Notes under the pieces: generated by a model
What the model saw: only the letters and a program-made list of their open reading frames with translations
Told to the model about the DNA's origin: nothing
The model's database searches: none
NCBI GenBank assembly: GCA_034670405.1
Contig: JAXDDX010000018.1
Location: 4,030,501-4,094,500, forward strand
Length of the DNA: 64,000 nucleotides
Reading direction: 5' to 3'
From: Hoplostethus atlanticus
Lineage: Eukaryota; Chordata; Actinopteri; Trachichthyiformes; Trachichthyidae
Shown here: positions 25,201-33,915 of the stretch, in pieces
How positions within the stretch are numbered: position 1 is the stretch's first letter
Layout: every line of letters begins with the position of its first letter
Translations under genes and position numbers: made by a program

Positions 25201-28200
25201 AGAAAGCCATCAAGGATGCGGAGTGTAACCCGGGCGAGGGCCAGTCCGGAGAGGCCTGGGTGCTGGAGGAGAAGGAGGAGGAGGAGGACATGCAGGAGGA
25301 CGAGCAGAATCCAGGCGAAGTCAGTGAGGCTGATATAATGGAGGTGCAGGTGGAGGGAGAGGAGGGAGAGGAGGGCGAAGAGCAGCCGTCTGAAAAAGGG
25401 CAAAGCGAGAGGGGCAAGGGCTCGCAGCTCTCCCCACCCGGCCTGCCTTTGTTACGGGCCACTTCTCTGCAGGACCACCCCGCCAACCAGACCCAGGAAT
25501 GCAACCCTTCTCAGCTCACTCGCAGCGTCTCTTTGGAGAGACAGCCCAGGGAGACATGTGATGGGTATGTGCGCCCCAAACTCTTACACATGCCTCTGTT
25601 CATTTAAGCTTAAAGCAAATTTCAACATATAATGAGAAGAAATACAGCGTTGCTAGATATTACAATATATACAAATACTGAAATTGAGAGACCGTGAACT
25701 CAAAGGACTTTAGTTCTTTAACTCTTCATCCAACATGACTGATATATCCTCAAATTGAAGCTGCAGTCTGCAATTCAATTTCATAATCGGTATGTCACTT
25801 TTCCAAAAGCGAGAGTATGAAGATAGCACATCAAGCAATGTGTCGCGCTGCAAATACTTAGATCTTACTTCATGTTGTATGGTTTGGAGTAGGTGGGGTG
25901 TGGATGAACTTTATCCATTAGCTCTCAGGGTAAGGTTGGTGAAGAAGAACTGGAGGAGTCTGTCAACAGTAAAAAGCTTAAATGACAATTGACGATGATT
26001 TTTGTTTTTGCTTTTTAGGTTGTTGTTTTTTTGCGACAAGAACTGAAATCAAAATGAGTTCTGTTAAACGATTACCTACATAGTTATTCACTTTGTGCAC
26101 CCTTTCCTCATCCCCCTTGAAGTTGAACTGGGGTTCTGTATGCTCAGAGGATAGAGAATATGATAGACAAGAAAAGAGAAACCATGCGAAGCACATGTGA
26201 CTTGAAAGTGAGTGGATGAAAAGCCAGCCGGCCAACAGGACATGTATGGCACCCAAATGTTTCTTGGCAAATTAATTTAAGTGCACTTCAAAAACCCACA
26301 TCAAGAGGAGGAGGAAATAGTTCAGAGAGTAAATCTTCATGAGGATAATATTAGACTCTACTGCACAGATTCATTTAGATGATTTTTATTTTAGGTTCAA
26401 GCAAAGTAGATCTGAATTATTATCAGATATGTTATTTTGATGGATATTGTCGCGAGTGCAGAATATCTTCAATCAGGCCAAATCTAAGCAATCCTGGAGA
26501 TTACTTGATTTAGTGATCCAGTTTCTGTTTTGACCTCTGGATTGGATACAAATGGCGTGAAGCATCAACAGCAGATTTCGCTTTGTATTTCCCCACCCGG
26601 GCTGACAGGCACGTGTACGACAACGTGGGGGTGAAGGTGGGGCACCACATCTACGACAACCCCGGGGAGCTGAGAGACGCCACGCCTGATCTCATCCTGG
26701 CCGTCAAACCCAAGGTGCCCCTGGAGGATGAGCAGGTGACAAACGGAGACACAAAAGGGACGACATCTGAGTGGTTTCTTCCTAATAATCCTTCACCATT
26801 CTCACAGTGTCGCGCTTCCCCCCCCCTCTACCTCCGTGTCTTTCTAGTTCATGGGGGCTGAGTTTGGTGAGGAGAAAGCCTCAGCGAGTGATACCTCTCT
26901 GTCCTGTTCCCGGTTGTCGTGTCTAGACCGAGCAGAAAGAAATTCACGCGCCCTAAGCCTTCATAACTCCATCACCAAGAGTGAGTATTCCACTATTGCA
27001 CTATTATTTGAATTTTTTTTTATATATACACATAATGTACAACATTTCAGAGAGTCAAAGGTCCAGTCAAAGGTAAACTCACAGCAGAAACAGCTGTAGC
27101 AGCACACACCCTTACAGAAATAATGTAACTGTAAGAGAATAGTCAGGAGGCAAAGGGGCAGCGATATCATGACCCTGATCGTGGACTGAGAACAAAAGCT
27201 CCTTTAGTGGACGCTGCGCCCCAGAAGAGGGCGGCTCTAATAATGCTGAAATGGAACAATTACAACTGTTTGTAAATGGTCTCTGTCGCTGTATTTGAGG
27301 CTCAAATCCCTTTTAGACTCCAGATCCTTTCTCCCTTAAACCCCTCTCCTCATTATCCTCCCCTTGCCCTCCCTTCCATCCCCTTTGTCCCTCTTCTTTC
27401 ATCTATGCTGCCCCCTATTCCACTAATCTAATATCACCCCTGCTCTTCTGCCACCCCCTACCAGGGCTGGGATAAAGGGGGGACAGATGGGTGGTGGGAG
27501 GGGTGGAGTTTAGGCAGCCCCAAATCAAGGAGCCCCCTTTTTTACACCATCTGCTCGCTCTCTGCTGAGACTATGAGACTCATCATGTAACCTCGCACAC
27601 TGACTCATCCGCTCATCAAATTCTTCTGATTTTTGAGGGGGCCTGCCTCCCGTGCCTCTGATTGTTTTCATTTCACAATCGCAGGACATCTGCAGGTCTT
27701 TAAATGGTGTCACATTTTCTTCAAGTGAATTATAATTCCTTAATATGTATAATTATAGCCTCAGTTTTCAAAATAAGCTGCCATGTTATGCAATTGACCA
27801 ACATTTGGCTATTTAAATAACATTTAGATACTTTCCTAGTATGAAATCCTGTATTAACTTACGTCTACTGTTGTGAAATTGGCCTTAAATTCCCTTTTAA
27901 TTGGTGTGAAAAAAGCCCTTAAAGTCCTAAATGTGACTTAGTGAAACCTGCTGGCACACTGCATCCATACAGACAGATTATTAAAGGCAGCTGTTCTCCT
28001 TGTCCTTGTCTATTGAGGGATTTAGTCCCTCAGTCTGACCAGCATTATAACAGCAGCATCCCCCAGTGGCGGCTCTTTGTTACTGGTGAACCAGCACCTT
28101 ATATGAGAATGAATTTGTCTGTTCATAAATTCTGCACCGGGTTTCTGTATCATGTATATTATACTCATTTTCTGCTCTGAGGTATCTTTTTTTTATGAAA

Positions 28201-31200
28201 CCATATTAAATCCCAGCTCTCTCTCTCTCTCTCTTTCTCAGTTCTTTCAGAAACTACAGATTCCTCTGAAGCGGAGTGGCAGTCCATTGCTGATCTGGCC
28301 ACAGCCTGCCGCAGTATTCTGGAGGCTTTGTCACGAGAAGGTGAGAATATAGACCTCACTTCTAATATAATATCATTCAGAGTTTAAATATCTCATCTTT
28401 GTCCTTTGGTTATATTGTAAGTGTGGTTGTTTTAAACAGTAATGTGGACAATGTGCCTCATTACAGACCGCAAAGCTGGAGACGGTTCCCAGGCAGGAGC
28501 TGACCAGACAGACGGCAAGCTAAGAGACATGAAAGACAGGTGGGTTGGGGAACGTAACCACATAATAGAGACAGAGAATGGTTACCCCCCACGGTAACCA
28601 TTAAATGGTCAAATCATCTCATCATTTGTCTGAATCATCTCACATATCCCTTTACTCAACTCTCAAACTCATCATTCCTTTATTCTCCCCAACCTCTTTG
28701 CACAATCCAACTGCTTGAGTCAGTATGATGGCTGCTCTCTCCGTCTCCCTTATGCAGCTGACTCAGTGGAGTGAATATGAGCACTTTATACACACACACA
28801 CACACACACATGCACATACACACACACACAAGTGTCTGACTCACTGACATAGCATCTTTCCCTACAACCCCCAACATTTCTCTTTTCTCTCTTTCAATCA
28901 AAAAGAGAATCATTGAGTCCCTGATTTCTCTCCACCACACTGTGATCAAACACATGAAACCCACAGAAATGTTCTGGGTATGGTAAAAGAAACATTTCCT
29001 ACAGTCCAAGGTTCTAGTCTCTTGCATTTCCAGGCTCGTTTTTGTCAGTACCATAGAGGATTACTATTTCAACATTAAGATTCTTAGATCTAGATTCCAG
29101 ATTCTTCATCCCATGATGCATTTCTCTCACAGGGCTTGACTCTGACTGAGTAGTCACTCCTGCTGTTTTTTTATATGTGATGCCCAAGTGCCCCTTATTG
29201 ACTGACCTGGATCCAGCTGGCAAGTCAAATGCTTGCAGCTGAAAAAACTAGTACAGTATTTTGAGTTAGTCACCTCTGGTTAGTGTCCATTTGTGAACAT
29301 TAACTCATTGCAATAACAATCTTATGGTCATGTTTTTTTCTGAAAGCACATTCCCATTAAAATCTGTTATGAAGAGAGGAACTAGCTATATATGTTGGCA
29401 CAAAACACACACAACATCTGCTAACCATAATAGCAAACAAATAGAAAATTACCAACTTCTTTCAAGATTTGACTTTCTGTCCTCAGTAGCTCAACACATT
29501 TCCCTAGTGAAGACCTTTTGACCTTTCTGTGGCATCATTGGACTGATGTGCACAACTGATCTTTAAACCAGCCAAATGGATCCATATCATTTGATTGAGA
29601 TGCCATGTTCTTCCTTAATGTCACTCTCACTACTGTCATTCAGAATCGTTGTGCTTCAATTGCATTGAAATTGATCTCTAATATTACATATTATTCATTA
29701 ATGTCAGCAGGGACTGCTTCTCCCTGTCAAGGCAAGTCTCTTGCCAGTCTTGAATCAACAAGTTCTGAGTCTGCCAACATGACAGATGGCTCCATTACCA
29801 ATCAAGCAAATTGAAAAATGCACTCTTGTATTAGAAGAAAGAGGGATTATTCCCAGAGGAGTGACTTTGACTCACTTAGAAAAGGAATAGGTGAACCAAA
29901 ACAATGCCGACACCAGTAAAGAGTGTTCGAAACCTTTTTTAAACATAAAAACACTGTGGTACTGTAAGGTACTGGATAAACCATCATACCTATAGAAAAC
30001 TTCACAACTGCATATATCTTGACTATGTGTCACTGCTTCCCCTCCTTTGCAGTGACTCTCCAGGCCACCTAGAGGAGAAGGTGTCCCAGCTGGAGGCCAT
30101 GCTGAGGAGGCTGCAAGATGACCTACAAAAGGTACTTGCCCTTCATGAGTAATATTTTCATTGAGCTCTTTGTAGGTAGGGGAAACTACTTAGGTTGTTC
30201 ATGGCTATCTTGAAGCTTTATAGCTGGAACCTGATGATTTGTAGCTGCATTGTTAGACTCTTGTTCACTTGTACAAATCCTCCCATCCATGTACCCATTT
30301 CAAGTGTAGTCACAGCTGAACCGTTATAGAGATACACTGAAATGCAAAATGGTTCAAAAGATAGTAAGATTAAAGCCATCAGTTTGCTGGTTTACAGCAT
30401 GGGGAGACAGTTATGTTCAACAATATGAATCAGTTGTTATCATTTGTTGTCATTTGTTATACTGTATATTACATATATTGATATTTTTTATTATTTTGTT
30501 CTCATTTAATCACATATTTCATATATTTGGTATATTCTGATATCGTACATATTTGTCAATCATTTTTTCTTTGTTTCAGTAACTTTTACTGCCACTATTC
30601 CTGCTATTTTGCACACCCCCTTAATGCTGTAATCCATACCTTTTCATACTTCCATCCACACATTTCTACTGAACATGTGTTGAAACTGTCTGTCTTTATA
30701 TTCTATTTTTCTTTTCTGTATCCCATTACTATTTGCTGCTGCAAGGGCCCAATTTCCCCACGGGCATCATTAAAGTTTCATCTTATATTATCTTATCTTA
30801 TGGGTTGCACTTATAGGTCATTATACATTTGATTTTTACATACCTGAAAAATCAAAAATGACCATTCTGTCCAATGTTTGGTACCCTGACATGACTGGAC
30901 CATGTACAAAAGGGCTGTAGTTCCTAAAGTGTCTGACTATACCCTCAAATTAAAGCAGCCAATTTGACCTTGTACCTCAGACAACGTGTCATTTCCAATC
31001 CCAAGTTATAAGAGTAATGAGCCAAAGCATCAAGCAATCCATTAGTCTCCAATTACTTCCAAAACCCAGTGTGGGGCATTCCTATGAGCTCAGACCATTC
31101 ATATCCATATTGTTAAACATAACTGTCTGCCCGTGCTATAAACCACGGAGTGCTTTAATATGTGATGTCAGCAACAGACTTGGAGCTGCCATTTTATTTA

Positions 31201-32686
31201 ATGAGGATATGTAGTAATACAATTCCTATAGACAGGTGCCATGTATATTTCTCATTCAGAAGTCATAAACTATGTGTCCATGCATTCATAGCTCTGCATA
31301 TGAATGGAAAATAGCATTATTCCCACACAGTTCCTTAAAGTGATAATCCGTGAGATTTTCTTTTGCATTTTGGCAATACATCTTTGGTGATAAGTGCTCA
31401 TTGCTGTGACGTCGAAACAGTGTCGGCAGTACTTTGACGTCACTGGACTGACAAGAGCTCCCACACCCCCAAACAAACCAGCATGGGCTGTTCTGCTAGC
31501 GAAGACTAGAATGACGCAACACCAGATTTTGAGCCAGTGCCTAAGCGCCATTTCTACAGAGACAGTTATATCTACACTATAGAAATATATCATGTTTTAT
31601 AAAACTATGAGATAACTATTTCTATCTATCTATTCTATCTATTCTATCTATTACAGTCGATAGCTGCAAGCAAATACTAACCAATGATAACAATATATCG
31701 CCACTTCTTACAGTAACGTTCGCACTTAGCACTAGTTCTCAATTTAGGCACTGGCCCAACATGATGGTGAAGTTACTAAACCAGTCCAAAAGATAAAGAG
31801 CGCCCGATTCAGCAGCAATCCAAGAGCCACATCTGCATCACTTCTCAGTCCCTTCCCATCTTTGAGTGCTTTTCATCTTGGAAAGGCAATGCTGATGTTC
31901 ACTCTAGTTTTGGCTCGGAGACAGTTGCTTTCCTTTTGGCATGTCTGCCTTCCTCTGAGCGATTCATCTGTTTGTTTTTTCTTGAATTTTAGGTTGATGC
32001 AGTTTGAGTTTCTGTAGGTATCACTCTTTGTCCGTTCAGCCATGGTGGCTATCGCTGCTCATGTGCACTACTGAGTTCTTCTATTTATTCCAAACAACCC
32101 GCTGTTGCTGCTTCCATAAACGTAAAACGCATCACTTCCTGTTCGCCAGAGGATTTTTCCCAGGAAAGAGGTACCCGCTCATAGATGTTTAGAACTGCAA
32201 ATGTAAAAGCTTTCATGAACTGGGTATAGATTGAATCACTATTGTGTTATATCAATCGGCAAAACGGACATTTATTTATATGAAAATGTCACAGATTATC
32301 ACTTTAACTTTATATGGTAAGTTTGCTGTTTTGTCAAGTTCTGGATTCTGTGTTTTATTTCCCCCCACTGCAGTCTGATGTGCTGCTCTACAGTATGTGT
32401 GCCGTTTTATTTCCAACCCTGTGTCAATGAGTGCCCACTAGCTTGCCTACTTAAAGCCACCACACACACACAGCTTGCTCTCATCCCATTCCCGCCACCG
32501 TGATCTAAGAGACGCTTTTTGTTTTGTGCTACTGTTTTTCAGGAAAAAGAGGACAAGGCAGTGCTGCAGGCCGAGGTGCAGAGCCTCAGGCAGAATAACC
32601 AGCGGCTGCAGGAGGAGTCCCAAAGCACTGTGGCCCGCCTCATCAAAGTCACTGAGCTACTGTGCAATGTCAATAAGCCCTGTTAG
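19910..32686 (+). CDS. sipa1: Signal-induced proliferation-associated protein 1 (SPA-1), Rap GTPase-activating protein; 15 coding exons
   Basis: Family knowledge: SIPA1 stimulates GTP hydrolysis by Rap1/Rap2 and so ends Rap signalling in adhesion and proliferation. Seen: exons 19910-21014, 21123-21247, 21348-21536, 21718-21892, 22229-22332, 22836-22993, 23453-24059, 24150-24424, 25181-25564, 26609-26735, 26848-26980, 28242-28340, 28467-28539, 30053-30131 and 32543-32686 join in one frame with GT-AG junctions to 1258 codons plus TAG. Order: N-terminal region with [12 protein letters not shown] (about residue 212), RapGAP region (about 385-660) with catalytic Asn in HIGND (N575), PDZ domain (about 822-905), acidic linker, and a coiled coil from about 1185. 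Human SIPA1 has about 1042 residues; extra length lies in the N-terminal region and the linker. SIPA1L1-3 are much longer, so this is SIPA1 itself. The start is the first in-frame ATG (A at -3) after a stop at 19772; an upstream coding exon cannot be excluded. Confidence 0.96.
21123..21247 (+). CDS. sipa1: sipa1 coding exon 2
   Basis: Completes a glutamate with the last base of exon 1 and encodes [19 protein letters not shown] and the following RREEKEGS, leading into the RapGAP region. Acceptor TTATTACAG, donor GAG|GTAGGT, ending in phase 0. Confidence 0.95.
21348..21536 (+). CDS. sipa1: sipa1 coding exon 3
   Basis: 63 codons, from [14 protein letters not shown] to LLKLDEQG. The block [17 protein letters not shown] is a SIPA1-family signature before the catalytic core. 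Acceptor TTCCCCAG, donor GGG|GTGAGT. Confidence 0.94.
21718..21892 (+). CDS. sipa1: sipa1 coding exon 4 (RapGAP)
   Basis: Encodes [25 protein letters not shown] and [20 protein letters not shown], the start of the RapGAP fold. It ends one base into a threonine codon completed by exon 5. Acceptor AAATGTAG, donor AAGA|GTGAGC. Confidence 0.95.
22183..22219. repeat. TG microsatellite at a splice acceptor
   Basis: (GT)18 ends nine bases before the AG of sipa1 coding exon 5, taking the place of the pyrimidine tract. Confidence 0.9.
22229..22332 (+). CDS. sipa1: sipa1 coding exon 5 (RapGAP)
   Basis: Encodes [20 protein letters not shown] and [15 protein letters not shown], a very conserved RapGAP segment. 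The acceptor (TTGTGCAG) sits directly behind a TG dinucleotide tract rather than a normal pyrimidine tract. Donor CAG|GTAGAC. Confidence 0.95.
22836..22993 (+). CDS. sipa1: sipa1 coding exon 6 (RapGAP catalytic Asn)
   Basis: Starts [18 protein letters not shown]. The Asn of HIGND (residue 575) corresponds to the Asn thumb that RapGAPs use instead of an arginine finger. It continues with [13 protein letters not shown] and ends two bases into an arginine codon. A CT tract and CGGTAG form the acceptor; donor ACAG|GTCTGA. Confidence 0.96.
23453..24059 (+). CDS. sipa1: sipa1 coding exon 7 (end of RapGAP, SIPA1-family region)
   Basis: The second-longest coding exon, residues 619-821. Recognisable blocks are [58 protein letters not shown], then [20 protein letters not shown] and [13 protein letters not shown], as in human SIPA1. 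Acceptor CTCTTTCAG, donor GAG|GTGGGT. Confidence 0.96.
24150..24424 (+). CDS. sipa1: sipa1 coding exon 8 (PDZ domain)
   Basis: Residues 822-912: [17 protein letters not shown], then [20 protein letters not shown], then [18 protein letters not shown] and [16 protein letters not shown]. This is the PDZ-like domain in its usual place after Rap[13 protein letters not shown] stands where the carboxylate-binding loop is expected, as in SIPA1 rather than classical GLGF PDZ domains. Donor GCAG|GTCAGG. Confidence 0.95.
25181..25564 (+). CDS. sipa1: sipa1 coding exon 9 (acidic linker)
   Basis: Begins [15 protein letters not shown], matching the human RRSFSELY junction. It then runs through a strongly acidic stretch ([15 protein letters not shown], later [11 protein letters not shown]) not prominent in human SIPA1. 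It ends [14 protein letters not shown]. Acceptor TTCTGCAG, donor GG|GTATGT. Confidence 0.9.
25565..26608 (+). other. sipa1 intron 9
   Basis: AT-rich intron with no repeat or exon that I recognise. Confidence 0.6.
26609..26735 (+). CDS. sipa1: sipa1 coding exon 10
   Basis: Encodes [19 protein letters not shown], which contains two similar YDN motifs, then [19 protein letters not shown]. The latter matches the human TPDLLLATTAKP segment. Acceptor GCTGACAG, donor CAG|GTGACA. The YDN motifs could be tyrosine-phosphorylation sites (inference). Confidence 0.92.
26848..26980 (+). CDS. sipa1: sipa1 coding exon 11
   Basis: Encodes [17 protein letters not shown], then [11 protein letters not shown]. 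The RTLSLRNSIS-type segment is conserved in human SIPA1 just before the C-terminal region. Acceptor TTTCTAG, donor AAGA|GTGAGT. Confidence 0.93.
26981..28241 (+). other. sipa1 intron 11
   Basis: It contains a C/T-rich tract (27320-27460) and a facing G-rich stretch (27476-27510). No exon seen. Confidence 0.6.
28242..28340 (+). CDS. sipa1: sipa1 coding exon 12
   Basis: Encodes [20 protein letters not shown] then [11 protein letters not shown], matching the human segment EDEWQAISEIASTCNTILES. A CT tract and TTTCTCAG form the acceptor; donor GAAG|GTGAGA. Confidence 0.94.
28467..28539 (+). CDS. sipa1: sipa1 coding exon 13
   Basis: Short linker exon encoding [19 protein letters not shown] and RDMKD, poorly conserved as in other vertebrates. 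Phases fit both neighbours (2 + 69 + 2 bases). Acceptor ATTACAG, donor ACAG|GTGGGT. Confidence 0.85.
28540..30052 (+). other. sipa1 intron 13
   Basis: Apart from the CA tract, nothing recognisable; short frames at 29014-29814 lack coding signals. Confidence 0.55.
28789..28830. repeat. CA microsatellite
   Basis: Interrupted (CA)n in sipa1 intron 13. Confidence 0.88.
30053..30131 (+). CDS. sipa1: sipa1 coding exon 14 (coiled coil)
   Basis: Encodes [18 protein letters not shown] then RRLQDDLQK, the first half of the C-terminal leucine-heptad coiled coil. Human SIPA1 has LSEKVSHLESMLRKLQEDLQ at this place. Acceptor CTTTGCAG, donor AAG|GTACTT. Confidence 0.95.
30540..30800 (+). mobile_element. 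3' end of a LINE (L2/Rex-like tail)
   Basis: It ends TGCTGCTGCAAGGGCCCAAT then TTCCCCACGGG and CATTAAAGTTTCATCTTAT, followed by ATCTT-type repeats. This AATTTCCCC(A/T)..GGG..AATAAAGT plus short-repeat ending is typical of fish LINE 3' tails. It has inserted in sense in sipa1 intron 14. The 5' limit is uncertain. Confidence 0.6.
31335..32307. mobile_element. TTAA-flanked terminal-inverted-repeat element, non-autonomous
   Basis: A left end at 31339-31360 (AGTGATAATCCGTGAGATTT TC) and a right end at 32282-32303 are inverted repeats matching at 20 of 22 positions; the outer ten are identical. Both ends are flanked by TTAA (31335-31338 and 32304-32307), the target duplication of piggyBac- and Kolobok-type transposons. 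The 921 bases between the repeats hold no transposase-like frame. It lies in sipa1 intron 14. Confidence 0.72.
31611..31660. repeat. TATC/TATTC short tandem repeat
   Basis: CTAT-based repeats inside the TTAA element. Confidence 0.8.
32543..32686 (+). CDS. sipa1: sipa1 coding exon 15 (coiled coil and stop)
   Basis: Encodes [40 protein letters not shown] and CNVNKPC, then TAG at 32684. It ends the coiled coil as in mammals. Acceptor TTTTTCAG. Confidence 0.95.
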   Translation, partial: EKEDKAVLQAEVQSLRQNNQRLQEESQSTVARLIKVTELLCNVNKPC

Positions 32687-32698
32687 CTTCATCACAGT

Positions 32699-32815
32699 AC
32701 ACACACACACACACACACATGAACACAGACGTGCACCCACAAACACATGAACACACAAATATATAACATAATCTCATTGTACACTTATTTTGTACAAATA
32801 CATTTGCAGTCACAG

Positions 32816-32857
<42 letters not shown>
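32699..32857. repeat. CA microsatellites in the sipa1 3' UTR
   Basis: Two CA tracts, 32699-32719 and 32817-32857; the first starts only 13 bases after the stop codon. Confidence 0.92.
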
Positions 32858-32858
<1 letters not shown>

Positions 32859-33044
32859 AATATCCTCTACAATCTGTGTATTAACACAGCCTCTGTATTG
32901 TATCCCGGACCTGCCTGTTGGTGAAGGAGTATGCAACTTAAAGAAAAACCAGGACAGACTTTTTCCAACATCACGACCTTCGTAGACGGACCAATGTGCA
33001 GCACTCAGGCTGCTGTGTTGGTGTGCTACGCTCAGAGTGTTTCT

Positions 33045-33110
33045 TTGTGTGTGTGTGTATGTGCGTGCGTGTGTGTGTGTATGTGTGTGTGTGTGTGTAT
33101 GCGCGCGTGC
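33045..33110. repeat. TG microsatellite in the sipa1 3' UTR
   Basis: Interrupted TG/GTGC tract, complementary to the CA tracts about 200 bases upstream in the same transcript. Confidence 0.9.
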
Positions 33111-33909
33111 CTGCGTGCAGATGTGTGCATCTCTTACCTTGCTTCAAATACTTGACAAGCTGAGCTGAATAGCACTTGGATAAAAAGTGGCAATTAAGTT
33201 TGAGAGACACTGTATAGCATGTTTGGTGGTGTCTTATTTAAAATGACCAAAAGTGTATATATTTCACCTATAATGTATGTGAACAGTAGTATCCCCTATC
33301 CTCTCTGCCAAACTAGTAGTTGCAATGTGTGAGTATGGTTCTGCCTTGCGCCATTAGTGTGGAGGGCCTTGGAATTAAACACAAAAAGAAAAAGAGGAAA
33401 ATGACAATGACGAGCCTGTAGGCGGCCTTGTACTTCAAAAGATGTAATGATGCTGACTGACTAGCCTCCGAGGGAGATCTATTATGTAGGGACATCACTC
33501 TCTGCCCTCTTCACTTCTCAGCAGTGCAGCATTTGAGAGATTTTGAACTCAATTTGAGAAGGAGATGATTTTTACAGCCCCCGTAAGTGAAAGAGACGCA
33601 AATTGGAAAGTCACTGAAAGAAATGACTGAAAAGGAATGTTCACAAAATGAGCTGAGCAGGCTCATCCTCCTCCCAAGTATTTCATTTCAGAGTATTAAA
33701 GGAATATTGAAAGGGTTACAGCTCTCCTGAAGACAGACAATGACGGGAAAGAACTACTTCAGCTTCCTTCCATGATTGCCTGTAGCTGTTTTCTTCTAAC
33801 CTCACTACTGTAGCAGCCAAACTGTAGAAGTACTCCTCCTGCTGGCCTGAACCACAAAATGCCACTAGGCAGCTTTTCTTTCAGCTGGCAAAATAGCTTT
33901 AGGTGTCTG

Positions 33910-33915
33910 AATAAA
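33910..33915 (+). terminator. sipa1: Candidate sipa1 polyadenylation signal
   Basis: First canonical AATAAA I see after the sipa1 stop, giving a 3' UTR of about 1.2 kb. ATTAAA variants lie nearer, at about 33374 and 33695. There is no obvious GT-rich element to decide between them. Confidence 0.3.

Noticed and set aside
30527..30832. 101-codon + strand frame
   Set aside because: Overlaps a LINE 3' tail and is AT-rich without coding features.
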